Origin: Acridotheres tristis
Taxonomy: Eukaryota; Chordata; Aves; Passeriformes; Sturnidae
Direction: 5' to 3'
NCBI GenBank assembly: GCA_037013685.1
Contig: CM072889.1
Span: forward strand, 14,517,976 to 14,581,975
DNA: 64,000 bases
The position numbers were made by a program, and so were the translations under genes. The number at the start of each line of letters is the position of its first letter. Positions within the stretch are counted from its first letter, which is position 1. The notes below the pieces were generated by a model that made no database searches, was not told the DNA's origin, and saw only the letters and a program-made list of their open reading frames with translations. Below, piece by piece: positions 22,973 to 34,590 of this stretch.

Positions 22973-23058
22973 GTAACCTCAGGGACCCTCTGGGGAGGGG
23001 ATGGAGCAGCAGGATGTGCTGCTCCATGATGCTGCCAGGATCTCTCCTGCTCACTCAC

Positions 23059-23170
23059 CTTCCCTTCCCTTCCCTTCCCTTCCCTTCCCTTCCCTCCCTT
23101 CCCTTCCCTTCCCTTCCCTTCCCTTCCCTTCCCTTCCCTTCCCTTCCCTTCCCTTCCCTTCCCTTCCCCC
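23059..23170. repeat. STARD8: CCCTT microsatellite in last STARD8 intron
   Basis: About 21 tandem TTCCC units occupy roughly half of the 220-bp last intron and end about 22 bases before the exon 14 acceptor. On the transcribed strand the RNA is pure pyrimidine, effectively a very long polypyrimidine tract. On the other strand it gives lysine/glutamate-type open frames that are not genes. Confidence 0.95.
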
Positions 23171-23192
23171 TCTTTCTCCTTCTCTTCTCCAG

Positions 23193-23310
23193 GGGCCGTT
23201 CTCCCGAGTGGTATAACAGGGTCTTTGGCCACCTCTGTGCCATGGAGCTGGCGAGGATCCGAGACTCTTTCCCAGCCCTGAGTCCCAACGGCCCCGAGAC
23301 AAAGATCTGA
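23193..23310 (+). CDS. STARD8: STARD8 exon 14: C-terminus and stop
   Basis: The 118-nt coding part encodes GRSPEWYNRVFGHLCAMELA followed by RIRDSFPALSPNGPETKI, then TGA at 23,308-23,310 (residues 1,021-1,059). It finishes the START domain helix. GRSPEWYN.VFGHLCAME is the STARD8 form of the family C-terminus. The last four residues, ETKI, fit a class I PDZ ligand (T at -2, I at 0). Human DLC3 binds the polarity protein Scribble through its C-terminal PDZ ligand. Confidence 0.96.
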
Positions 23311-24475
23311 GGCTCCAGGAGGATGCTCTGTCCTTTCAGACGTGGACTTGCCAGCGGATCCGGACTGGGGCTCTCAGCAGGAAGCACGATGTGGTGCAGT
23401 GCCCGTGGAGGGGGAGACAGAGGCACATATTTATAAACATCCTTTCACCCCGGGCTGGGCAGTCCCATCCCATGGCCCGGGTGCGGGGCAGGGTGGCCAC
23501 AGAGGGGAAGCCGTGGTGTCCCTCAGGAGAGGGAAAGAGTGGCCATGGGGTGACCCCTGAATGCAGGCTGTGGCAAGAGCTGGGGCCCCCACACAAGGCA
23601 GGAGCACCAGCAGGGGTGAAGGAGCGTGGAGTGAGGCAGGAGGAGCGAGCAGGGAAAAGGGGCCGTGTCCGCAGGTCGCAGTGCGGGGTCGGGAAGTGGA
23701 GGGTGGGCAGCGAGGGGGGGATTGTGTGTGTGGTGTCACCGGGTGGGGACAGCCAGGGAGTCACTGTGTGGTGGTGGAAGAGGCTGCTCTTCTGGGAGGA
23801 GAGGGCTGCCTATAGATGCACAGGCACAGCTCAAGTGCCAGCCCCTGTGGAGGGGCAGATGGAACCTGTTGCAGCGTTGGTGCTGAGTTCATGGAAGAAG
23901 CAGCCCTGTACTCCTGTGCCTTGGCTAAAAGCCCTCTCTCTGCACTGGGAGTCACTGAGAGGAGGGGTGGGTGGACCACGTTCAGAGCCACGGCCATCCC
24001 TCAGCCAGCCCACCTGTTACTGAATGGAGCAGGACACTGCTGGAGCCCCGGAGCAGCTGCACCTGAGTGGGAGGAGGCAGTGCCTGGAAAGAGGCATCGA
24101 GGTGGGGAGAGACTCCCCAGACCTGCTCCCCCTTTGTGCTGCCCTCTGTGTTGAGGGAGGAGGAGTGGCAGGAGGGGCAGTTATTTGGGATTCACCCCTC
24201 TTTGGGCAGCTACACATGGCCCCTGCCCTCCTACTCCCTGCAGAGACATCCTTCCCCTTTCCACCCCTTCCTTCCCTTCATGAAGGAACTGTTCACTGGA
24301 GCTGTCAGCACCCAGAAGATGACCTGGTTTCTTCATTCAGGCAGGGACCCAAATTCCCAGATGTTGTTCCAACTGGAAGGCAACACGACCCATGAGCTGG
24401 GGACCCCCAGTGTCAGTTTGGCCATAACTGTCTGTCTTTTGGTAAAAAGAAAAGCACAAATCGGCCTCTAGTCTG

Positions 24476-24524
24476 TGTTTTTATATATATGTATTTTATA
24501 TATATATAAAAATATAACTAACAT
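24476..24524. repeat. TA-rich low-complexity tract in 3' UTR
   Basis: A run of alternating T and A within the STARD8 3' UTR, including two near-palindromic TATATATA blocks. It could fold into a weak AU hairpin in the mRNA. Confidence 0.8.
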
Positions 24525-24762
24525 GTGGGGGAGTGAATTTTCTCCTGATATTTTTTTAAAGTGTTTCTTTTTTTTTTTTTTTCTATCTATAAATACTTGT
24601 ACAGGTGGAATATTAATATATAACTCTGGTGGCAGAGCTCAGCACCAGGTGATGCTCACTTAGAGCTGGGTATTTTGTATTTAAGGGACTTTTGTTTTGT
24701 ATCATATGAAACTGCTGCAGTTGTTTGACTTGGATCGGGCTGCTCTTCCCATCCGTGCAATT

Positions 24763-24768
24763 AATAAA
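24763..24768 (+). terminator. STARD8: STARD8 poly(A) signal AATAAA
   Basis: A canonical AATAAA sits about 1.45 kb after the stop codon, in the only stretch with a suitable GT-rich downstream element. The earlier 3' UTR has no other AATAAA that I found. Confidence 0.85.
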
Positions 24769-25674
24769 GTACTAACGAGATCTGCTGGCTGATGAGGAAG
24801 CCTCTGTGTTTAGGGCTTCTCCAGCACCAGAGCAGCCCAACGCTGAGCAATGTGCAGCCTTGGGGCAGCCTCTGTGTGGGTGAGGAGACTCAAACCCAGC
24901 ATTTCCCACGTCCAGCTGTGCTCCAGGGCCTTGCCAGGGTTTGGGGTTCTCCTGGCATTGCCACCTGCAGCAGGAAGAGCACCTGGAGGAGAAGGATGAG
25001 CATCCAGCATCAGTGATGCTGATGAAGAAGAACCACACTGTGCTGTTGAATTCCCTGAACCAGACACCTCTTGCTGCTGCTTTGGAAGTAGTGATGGGAA
25101 CATGCTGGAGTAGATGATGGTGATGAAGGCTGCAAGATTAAAGCCTAGAGAGGAAGAAATCCCTCTCTGAGCTTGGCTAAAGTGTGGGATTGGCAGCAGC
25201 AGGACTGCTCTGGCTTTTAGCATTAATTGGCAGAGATAGTGGGGCAGCCCTGGCTCATCCCAAATCCACTCATGGCTGGGGCTCCAGCACTGGGATGGAG
25301 AGGGTACCCTCCCCATCCTGGGATGGAGGCCAGGCTGGCATCTCATCTCCCAGGGCCCCAGCAGGATGGCAGCACTGCACAGCCCCACCCAGGCATCCCA
25401 CTGCTGGAGGGGTGTGGGCTCTCAGGGACCCCCACTCCCACAGGGAGCCCTGTCCTGCCCCACATCCTCCCTCTCCCCAGCAGCCTGAATGAAGAAGGTC
25501 CCCACCCCTCTGCACGATGCTGTGCTGGGTGCAGACACTAAATAACACCCCAAAGCCTCTGCAAAGCTGGCTGGAGCCATCCCAGGGCTTTTGGGCTTAG
25601 CCCAGCCACGCTCCCAAATCCTCCCCTGCTCAGCACAGTCAGCTGATTAGTCCAGGGTGTTTTCCTCCAACCCC

Positions 25675-26035
25675 TGCTCTACAGACACTAACGCTTAAAA
25701 TTAATTTCTTACTGAAATCCTCCAAGTTTCATTAACAGAGATTTATGTTTTTCCTCTGCACATTGTTACAGATTAATCTTTTAAAACCTTATGAAAGCCA
25801 ATCCCTAGAATTTAGCAAACCCCTGCACTGGGAAATGATTGCAGAACAGCAATGCCAGGCTCAGTTTGGCTTAATTAGAGATAAAAGGAGAGAAAATCAT
25901 TCCTTATTAGCCAGCCAGGTAGAAGCTGTACTGTATTTAGAGTGCAAACAGCCCAATTACAGGGAGGAACATGCACAGTTGTCTTTCATTATAGGTACTT
26001 GAAAATGTGCATCTAGGGAAAATTAATGATGATTC
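25675..26035. promoter_or_regulatory. AT-rich island, candidate conserved non-coding element
   Basis: About 360 bases of unique, AT-rich, CpG-free sequence stand out from GC-rich flanks. They contain TTAATTA at 25,871-25,877, ATTAATC, GATAA and ATTAATGA cores typical of developmental enhancers. An 85-codon open frame across it has no protein motif. Conservation is inferred from composition only. Confidence 0.4.
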
Positions 26036-29034
26036 TCTCCTTCCAAAAAGAAGCTGCAGCCATCCCAGCTGGCTGTGTGGGCCATCCCTGGCACAGGAAT
26101 GATGCTTGTCCAGCCTGACCTACCCCTGGGATGCTTGGGCTGTTACCTCAGCCCTGGCAGAAGGATCTTTGAAGGCATTGCTCAACCACAGCTCTCAGTG
26201 CACAGGTAGTACCTGGCTGGTGGAGTCTTCCTGTCCCTCCCCTCACCTACCCAGCCTTCACCTTCACAAATACACCTCACTCTGTACCACACCTGTGCCA
26301 GGCTCTGCAACTTCATGGGCAGAATGTTCCTCTTGCCCTAAATCAGCCCCAGCCAGGAGAGACCCCCTTGTCTCTGGGGATTTGAGCAGTATCTTCGTGC
26401 TGGGAAGCTTCCAGTGGGCTGGAATAACTTTCTCAGGGAATAGGAGTGAACTGGTTTCTCTTCCTTCACTCAGATTGGGCTTTTTAACCCCAGGCAGAAG
26501 CTCACCACCACAGCCACTCAATCCCACCACCCCCCATGTGGGGATGAGAATGGGAAAGAAAAGGGAAACTTTGTGGGTTGAGATGAGAACAGCTTAGCAA
26601 TTAATACAAAAAAATTATTATCATGCTAATGAAGAGAGAGAAATAAAACCCAGGAGAAACAAGCGATGCCCAGTACACTCACCCATCCCCTGCTGTCACA
26701 GCAGCTTTACACTCTGCTTGTATTTCTCAACATGAGCTTTGTTAGTGGTCCAAGAATTTCCCACCCTTTGGCAGCAGTCCTTGTCCAGCTCCTGGGACTG
26801 CATCTCTTCCCAAGCCTGGGATGATGTAGGGCTGTTGGACACTTCCCCACATGGGTTCAGCCTCTGGGCTGTGCAGCCCAGCAAATGTTACAATACAGAC
26901 CCTGAGGGGCTTAGGGAAGGCTTGTGCAACCTCACAGCATAGATTTAAATCCCAGGATTTCAAAGGTGTGACTCCATGGCAGAGCTCTGCAGTCATGTCC
27001 CAGGCAGCCCCTGCTCCAGCACAGGCCCCTTCCCACTGGATAATGTGTTTGAGCAAACCAAGCCAGCTTTTCCTTTTGCTTTGTTTGCCACTGGGATGAT
27101 CCCTCAGTTCTCACTCTGGCTTCCCTGGAGCTTTTTCCCCCCCTCTCCGGATGAAGACCATGCCACCTGCCTGGCCTGGCAGTCACACAAACAGGCACTC
27201 TGATTTCAGCATTCCTGCAGAACAGGCATTGTCTGGTCATGAGTGAGATAAGAATTCAGGCATCCTCACTACCTGACTCCACTGGCAGAAATTTGTGACA
27301 AAACCATTCGTTTTTACATAAAAGAAAGGGCTGTGAACCCATGCAGTGCTCCTGGCCCTGCCAGCACAGCACTGGTACCTTGACAGACACGGCTCCTCCT
27401 GGGATCACACACCCAGCTTGGAGAAGGGCCTGCCATGTGTCCTGTGGGATGGTAAGTGCTCCCAGCAGGAATCCTCAGGATCCTGAGCCCATTTCAGAAC
27501 ACAGATTATCCATCTGCAGCTCCCAGCCTGAGGCTTCTCACTGGGCTCTGCATTCTTTTTCTGTCCTCAGATGTAGGAGGTCCTTCAGGTAGAAAAGAGA
27601 TGGAAGTGGGCAAACGGGAGATAACACTGCTTTAACTGGGACTTTGAAAGTTAAAAAGGGAACACAGGCAGTGTCATGATGGAAACAGATTGCACAAATC
27701 TGGCCAGATCGTGTAGGTAAGTGAAGTCAGACAGTCCTCATGGCAAGGGGAAGAACCCAGGTGCCGAAGGAAGCAGGAGACCAAGTGTTTCTTAGAAGCA
27801 AGGGATGGATGAATGGCACAGCTACAAAACAGGATGGAAGGATATTTGGGCTCCGAGGATGCTCCAGCTCTCCTTTTAGTGACAGTCACCGTGTCAGTGC
27901 CATGGTTTTATCTGGAATGATGACACCCTGCAGATCCCTTGCTGTGGTTGCAGAGATCAGGAGGGGATCCCATCCTCCCCCAGCTGCTCCATCCCAGTGA
28001 ACGTGGCTACAGCAGAGCTGGGGCAACATCGAGGCACTCCCAGGCCACATCCATGGTAACAACAGATGTGATCCTGCTCCCAAGTGCAATTCCTTCCAAT
28101 GACATCCTGGTTCTGCTGGGGGCTATGAGAGGTTTTCTAGGGCAGGAACACGTCACATCACCAGCTGTGGGACAGCTGGCAGGCGAGCAGCTCCTGCTGC
28201 CCTGGCCCTTCCCTGCTCTTGCTGTTCCCTCAGTGCCTCTAGAAAAGGCAGTTCCACCGTGAGTGCTCTCCCAAAGGTGCTGCTGCCTCTGCAGCCCAGC
28301 CAGGAGCTGCTGGCATTTCATGTTTCTTCCCAAACTATCCAGGATTTTCACTGTCTCTCATCAAAGCCCTGTTTGTCACCTGGTGTGAGTTTATCACAAC
28401 TGTTATTTTATCAATATAATAAAACCTCCCTCAACCAAACAAACCCCACCCCAACAGCGTCACAATCTCTGGTTCCAACTGGGATATCTCCATAAAGCAC
28501 AACCGCTCCCTGGGAAACCTGTTTTCCCAGAAACTTGCCCCCTATCCCAGCCCCAACTCCAGATGTAAAAGCAGCATTTGCAATAATAATCAAACCTTTA
28601 GCAAACATTATTAGTAACAACACTCAATGAGCAGAAATAATTACCGGTAATTGCTCTATGGACAACCAATAGGGAACACCATTTTCTCCATGACAAACAG
28701 GGAAACACAAGTAGGAAAAGAGAAGCACCAAAGGGCAAAGTTGGTGTTTAAGGCTGAAAAATGAGGAGAGACACCTGCTCTGACCCTACAACACCTCCAG
28801 CTTGGCTTGTGCAGGGGCCTGAACCCACAGCTCCAGGAGCTTTGGCATTCCCAAGGCTGGGATCTAGGGGCACAGCTGGCTACATCTGCCTTGTCACCGT
28901 GCCCCTGGTGTCCTGTCCCCAGCAGGACACGGCACCCCGGTGTTCCCCTGTCCCTTGGCTGGGACTGGGTCACCCACACCAGGCTGCCCTGGAACACCTC
29001 GGGACAGTCACAACGAACTGGTGGCAGTTTAGGG

Positions 29035-29225
29035 CGCCGCGGGGAGCGGATTATGCAAATGAGGATATCCGCTTTAATGGCATTCCAAGATTTTTAGTCA
29101 CATTTAATTACCTTCCTTCTTCCCCCTCTCTGTGCCTGTCCCTGATCAAATTAAAACAAACAACCCCCGCCAGAGTGTTTGTGACAGGAGTCGTGTTGGA
29201 GACTAATTAAAACCTGACGATTGTC
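29035..29225. promoter_or_regulatory. Candidate enhancer with an octamer site
   Basis: A perfect POU-family octamer, ATGCAAAT, is at 29,053-29,060 (within ATTATGCAAATGAG). It is followed within 30 bases by CATTCC (TEAD-type) and further on by CTAATTAAA (homeodomain type, 29,203-29,211). The dense motif packing in an otherwise GC-rich surrounding suggests a conserved element. Confidence 0.45.
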
Positions 29226-29239
29226 ACCGCGACGAGGCT

Positions 29240-29418
29240 GGCAGCTGCCCGTGCCAGGCGGCGGGGGGACAGGGACAGGGGCAGGTGGCGTGGGGACAGG
29301 GGCAGGGATAGGGCAGGCGGCACGGGGACAGGAACGGGGGAGGTGGCACGGGGGCAGGACAGGTGGCACGGGGACAGGGGCAGGTGGCACACAGGGGTGG
29401 GGGCAGGTGGCACTGGAT
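29240..29418. repeat. GC-rich minisatellite, about 16-21-bp units
   Basis: Imperfect tandem copies of a unit like GGGACAGGGGCAGGTGGCAC are present. The array is diverged, with variable unit length, and produces proline-rich minus-strand frames that are not genes. Confidence 0.8.
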
Positions 29419-29479
29419 GCTCCCCACGGCCGCTCATTATCCTCAGATCCCGTGTCACGGCTGGCGGGGAGGCGGAACA

Positions 29480-29535
29480 CGCGGGTCACAATTACTTCTG
29501 CAGTAATTTAATGGACTAATTAATAAACCCATGAG
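29480..29535. promoter_or_regulatory. Homeodomain-motif cluster
   Basis: Immediately after the GC-rich minisatellite, the sequence turns abruptly to ATTACTTC, AGTAATTTAATGG and ACTAATTAATAAA, three homeodomain-type cores within 45 bases. It may be the edge of a conserved element. Confidence 0.35.
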
Positions 29536-29920
29536 GCACGGTCTCTGGGGTGAGGTGTGTGCGGGAGCTGCTGTCTGCCAGGGGGATGGGGAGGGACAGC
29601 TGTGCTGAGCGCCCTGTCACTGTCTGTCCCCTTCAGAGAGGTGGCCCTGGGCACACGGGGGCTCGGGCTGGTCCTGGCAGCTCCCCCAGCACTGCACAGC
29701 TCCCTCTCACCGCAGCGTGGGTTCTGTGTTCCTGCCCTGCTTCCCCTGCCCGGCAAAGCTCCAGGTTTGACTTTAGTGTGGAGAAACCCCCCTGTGCTCT
29801 CCTGAAGATTTTCCCTTTCCCCCTGAGGTTTCCAGCTCCCGTGCGTGCTCAATCCCACTGAGATCGAGTGGGCTGCTCTGGTTCCCTGTTCCCCCGGCCA
29901 CACAGGTCCAGCCGGGCTGG

Positions 29921-29977
29921 GGATGGATGGATGGATGGATGGATGGATGGATGGATGGATGGATGGATGGATGGATG
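29921..29977. repeat. GGAT microsatellite, about 14 units
   Basis: A perfect tetranucleotide run (GGAT repeated about 14 times) flanked by unique sequence. It is likely to be length-polymorphic between individuals. Confidence 0.95.
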
Positions 29978-30059
29978 TTTGCAGGCACTATTTGGCTGAG
30001 CAGTGGGAGAGAACAATCTTCCTGTGATGAACCAGCTGTGACCCAACCCCTCGCAGCCT

Positions 30060-30425
30060 CTTGTTATGGCATCGATGAAGTCACTAAATGATCCCTTGTT
30101 CATATTCCAGTAAATCAATAGGTCCTGGCTCTGTAATACACTGGCTGGTTCCAGTATTTTAGTTGGGATAGTCCTCAAGGGGAGCTGGACTCGTTAATTA
30201 AATCCATCTAATCAATCTGGCCTGGAAGGGCACTGGTTATTTATTCATCAGAGGCTGCACCGTGCAGCCCAGGCGATCTGAAAGGCAGTAAATAAACATG
30301 GAAATGAAAAGCTGAGGCAGCAGAGTTTGCCTGGGCCTGGGAGACTTAAGAGCTGGGTCAGATAATATGGGATCACATGTTTAATTTAACAAAATCCAAT
30401 AAAAAGTGCACCTGGATTGAACAAA
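30060..30425. promoter_or_regulatory. AT-rich island, candidate conserved non-coding element
   Basis: Unique sequence with TTAATTAA at 30,194-30,201, CTAATCAATC, TATTTATTCATCA, GTAAATAAACATGG (forkhead type) and AACAAAATCCAATAAAAAG. This high density of homeodomain and forkhead cores in a low-CpG block is typical of developmental enhancers. Conservation has not been tested. Confidence 0.4.
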
Positions 30426-31980
30426 ATCCAGGGATTTTTGGGATGGGGGAACCGCCAGATTTGACGCGGGATGAGCCTCCAGGGGTCAGGGTGTGCTCAG
30501 GCCCTGCTCTCTCTGGACATCCCATCCGTGTCCACACACCCAGGGGGACCTCGGGGAGGGTTCCCGAAGCAGCTTCCCATGGATTGTCCTGCTCTGCTGC
30601 CGAGGAACGCACAGCACGGCGGGGCTCGTGTTCCTGGAAGTTAATTACAACGAGAGTCTTCCAGGAACTAGGGAAGAGGAAAATTTGAGCTGATGGATGA
30701 GAAGACAAAGGAGGGCGAAATGTCACTTTTCAGCTCATGGTTTGCAGAATTGTTCCCTGCTCTAGTGTGAAATGCTGAGGGAGAGGATGAGCTCCCTCCC
30801 CTCCCGCCCAAGCCTGGTTTTGCCATTGTTGGAAAACAGAGGAATTTCAATATTGATGTGAATGGAAAGACCTGAAAATCGGTGCTGAATAAAACATCAC
30901 TGCTCCGAGTGGGACGTGTCTGAACCCTTGGTCCGTTGGATTTGCTGTCCTTATGCAGCTTGAAGAGCTCATATATCGCTTCTTTTCGCTTGGTTTTCAT
31001 GCCCAAGAAAACCTGGATTAACCTCCACGGTGCTGGGATTGTCCAGGAGCATTTCCAGAACAAAGGCAGAAAGTTCCTGAGGAGTGAGGGCAGGAACCCT
31101 CTGTCCAGCAGCCCCCGGGAGTTTTCACCAGCCCTGGAATGATGTTCCTGTTGCAGGCAGTGCCTCAGGGATTCGTGGACTGATGGCACAGCTAAATACT
31201 GAGAGTGGGAATGTGGGTCAGGGACCCACAGGGAGGACAGGAGGAAGATGAGGCATCACCATGCATGTGCAAAGAGATGTTCTTGCACCTCTCCAGGGGC
31301 TGAGGAAGAGACATCTGGAGTGGCTGGATGGAGAAGATGAGGAGAACCTGCCAGAACACAAGCCTGGGAAGAAGGACTGGGGAAGAGTGTGGCAGAGCAG
31401 AGCAGAGCAGAGACCAGCTCTGGCTGGGCCGTGGCTGGGCTTTGAGGCTGAGCCCACATGCACAGGAATGTTCAGAGCTGGGGTTTGCCCCCAGCTGCTC
31501 TCCACACCCTTGGGTGACTCTCAGAGGGAGGTGGCTCCCCTGAGACACCGAGCAGGGGTAGGAGGAGGATTTGGCACTCCCGTGGGTGGCCTAAGCCAGA
31601 GTCTGCAGGGAAAAAGTAATTCAAATTTGGGTGGGTGCTGAGGCTGTCAGGGTGCAGGGAGGGGCACAGGATTAGCCTGTAAATCATAATTAATGAATTT
31701 GCAAAGCTAAGGAGAAGGGTTTGTCCCACTGCAGCTCTCTCTCAATGTGAGAACTCTGATTTCGGTGTCACCCTACCACGGAGTCATTTTCCCAAAGCCC
31801 CAGACACCTGTAACCTGGAAAACTTCTGCAGAAATATGCTCTGCCCACATTTTGTGAGGAGCAAGGACTCTTTGGGGACAGCTGCTGTGGAGGGGAACAA
31901 CTCCATAGAGCAGGAAGGTGCCCTCAGTCTCCTCCTTGTGCTCCCTGAGATGTGTTTGGCTGGCAGGACCTGCAGCCCTC

Positions 31981-32118
31981 TGTGGTGGGTTTAGTGTTGG
32001 TTAAATTGTTAGTGTATTTATTAGAGTTATTTATTTCTTTTTAATAATTTAAATAAATTATTGCCTTTAAATTTAAATTTAATTTAATAATAATTTAAAT
32101 AAATAATTTATTTTTTAA
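31981..32118. mobile_element. AT-rich block, possible LTR remnant
   Basis: The block begins TGTGGTGGGTTTAGTGTTGG, which resembles the 5' end of avian ERV LTRs as I recall them. It has no C for its first 56 bases (31,981-32,036), then runs into TTTAAATTTAAATTTAATTT low-complexity sequence. It could be a deaminated LTR fragment or simple AT-rich DNA. Confidence 0.3.
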
Positions 32119-33884
32119 CCCTCCCAGTTCATTTGGCACAGCAACATCACCCACAGCTCTGGCTGCAGGCAGAGTTGGGGGGACAGGTCCCTGTAGGGCC
32201 AGGGCAGGGCTCTGGCATCACTGAGGGGGCCTTTGCCAAGGGGGCAGAGACCAGACCTGCCTGAGCCCCCCACTCCCTCACCAGCTCCTGCATCCCCCTG
32301 GCTGGGCTGGTTCCTGTGGTACCTGTGCTCTTCCCCTTCTGCTTCCCTCGGAGCTTGCAATGGAGCTCTAATGACAGAACACAAACTAATAAGTGGTTTC
32401 AGTCACGAAGAAAGAAGCAGGGTTTGCATCCAGGTTTGGTCTAATCCAGTGTTTTTCCGAGCTGGTTTCTCCCCCTGCATCCCAGACTCCTGGTGATTCA
32501 CCACGACCTCATTACTTCTGAGTTAACACAATGCTCTTGGCTGCTGGTAGATGGTTTATTAATTCTGGACTCGTTCCCGAGAAGATGTGTCCAGTCTAAA
32601 AACAAAATGCTTTTATCATGTGTCCCAAGATTCTGGCCAACCCCTTTGGTCTCCAAGCTTGCCTGGAGTGAGGAGGATAGCAGGAGGAACAATAAATACA
32701 ATCTTTCAGACAGTTTTTCCTCCAGGGATCAGAAAGCCCAGAAAACACCTGCCCAAAGGGTGCCCTGGGCAGGGGATGGGGAGGGATTGGTGTCCCTGTA
32801 ACAGCAAAGCACAGGAGCTGTGTCCTGTTACTGGGACAAACAGAGCATGTTTCCCAATGCAGCGTGTTCCTGAAATTCCTGAATGGAAAATCCATAATGC
32901 ACTGGAAATGAGTGCATTTGTTGTCTCGCTGTCTCCATTGTTAGCTGGAGGAACAGCTAACAGAGTGTGTCTTCTCTGGGGGCTGCAGTGGGAAGACAGA
33001 TGGTGAGAGTGACTCTAGCTGTCAGTCCCTGGAGATGTGTGGAGGAATGAGTGTTTGACATCTGATTTAGCTGTGCTGCCTCCTCAAGTCACCGCTGTCC
33101 CCGGCTCTGAAAGACGTCTGTGCTTCTGAGAGGGTTAAATTAAACCTCACCCAACCGAGGGGCACATGCTCAGCTCCTCAGAAATGTCAGCTCACCACCA
33201 AGAACCAATGGATCCGGGCTCACTCCCTGGAATCTGGGTGTCTGCCTCCTTCCCCTTACAGGGCAGAGTTCCACTGGCCTGGGGGAGGATTGGCAGCCAA
33301 ACCAAACATGCAGAAACGGGCATGAACAGCTTCTGGCAAAGGGGGAGCCTTTGGGGAGCATCCCCTTTCCAGGGCTGGCTCCAGAGTGGGGACAAGGCAA
33401 AGGGAGCCCTGCTTAGGGGACAGCTGTGTTATCTGGGCAGGGGACACCTGAGAAGCAGAAACACTGGAAAGAAGGAGGAGGAGAAGAAGGGGGAAGAGGC
33501 AGACATTCCAGAATCCCCATCTGCATGGAGAGGGAGTATGGTCCAGGGCTGTAACACGTCCCAGATGAGGTGGGAAGGGCTCACAGAGCATGAGTCACTG
33601 CAGGGGAGGGGAGAGCAGCTCTCTGATAAGAGGTGAAGCAACTCCCTGTGGCTGGTTAATCTTCATTCACTGACACTGCCAGTGGGGCCTTGCACAAGAC
33701 TTGGTGAGCCCAGCATCCATCCCCCTCCCTGGGCTGCTGGACAGCCCTTGTGTCCCTCCTGGACACGTGGCAGTGAGAGGTTCTGGTGCCCACAGAGAGT
33801 GTGGGGCAGGGAGACACGAGGCAGCCTCTGGAGACTCCAGGAGGTTCCATTTCCAGCACAGACAGGACCCATCCCATCCCCATT

Positions 33885-34035
33885 GGCACGAGAAGCTTAA
33901 GGGAACCTTCCACTAGCCCAGGCTGCTCCAAGCTGGCCTTGGATACATCCAGGGATGGGGCAGCCACAGCTTCCGTGGGGAACCCGTGCCAGGGCCTGCC
34001 CATCCTCTGAACAGTCTCAGTCTTCTCTCTCCAGT
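33885..34035 (-). mobile_element. CR1 LINE fragment
   Basis: The reverse complement of a CR1 3' region. It has ACCTTCCACTAGCCCAGG, CTGCTCCAAGCTGGCCTTGG, CATCCAGGGATGGGGCAGCC and GTGCCAGGGCCTGCCCATCC in order. It lacks the terminal tail and joins the TCTGTCC minisatellite downstream. Confidence 0.85.
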
Positions 34036-34107
34036 AAATCTCCCCCAGAGTTTCAGCATTTCCCTCCCGTCCTTCCCATCGTTCTTCCCTCCCGGTGACC
34101 CCTGTCT

Positions 34108-34590
34108 GTCTCAGACTGCTGCGGGTCTGTCCGTGTCCATGGGTCTGTCCATGTGTCTGTCCATGGGTCTGTCCGTGTGTCTGTCCATGGTCTGTCTATG
34201 GGTCTGTCCATGGGTCTGTCCGTGGGTCTGTCCGTGGGTCCGTCCGTGGGTGTGGGTCTTTCCGTGTGTCTATCCGTGTGTCTGTCCACGTGTCTGTCTG
34301 TGGGTCTGTCCATGGTGTGTCTATGGGTCTGTCCGTGGGTGTGGGTCTGTCCGTGGGCCTGTCCATGTGTCTGTCCGTGAGTTTGTCCGTGGGTCTTTCC
34401 ATGTGTCTGTCCATGGTCTGTTCATGGGTGTGGATCTGTCCATGGTCTGTCCGTGGGTCTGTTCGTGGGTGTGGGTCTGTCCGTAGGTCCCTCCGTGGCT
34501 CTATCTGTGAGTCTTTCCGTGATCTGCCCGTGGGTGCGGGTCTGTCCGTGGGTCTGTCCGTGTGTCCGTCCGTGGGTGCGGGTCCGTGCC
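34108..34590. repeat. Long GTCTGTCC-type minisatellite
   Basis: Nearly 480 bases of imperfect 12-bp units of the form GGGTCTGTCCRTG, with interspersed GTGTCTGTCC and GGGTGTGGGTCTGT variants and higher-order blocks. Its distal end merges into a CpG-dense segment. Protein-like frames through it (MGLSVCLS-type or TDRPTDRP-type) are repeat translations. Confidence 0.92.

Larger units (their letters stand above)
23311..24787 (+). other. STARD8: STARD8 3' UTR
   Basis: From the TGA the sequence runs about 1.47 kb to an AATAAA at 24,763-24,768, with a GT-rich element (CTGTGTTT) about 35 bases downstream, so cleavage is expected near 24,785. The last 300 bases are AT-rich. They include TGTATTTTATATATATATAA near 24,488, a T17 run near 24,566 and TTGTATTTAA near 24,675, the kind of sequence bound by AU-rich-element and Pumilio-type proteins. 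The exact cleavage site is inferred. Confidence 0.8.

Noticed and set aside
23001..23216. Serine/proline/phenylalanine (+) and lysine/glutamate/glycine (-) repeat frames
   Set aside because: They are translations of the CCCTT microsatellite in the last STARD8 intron.
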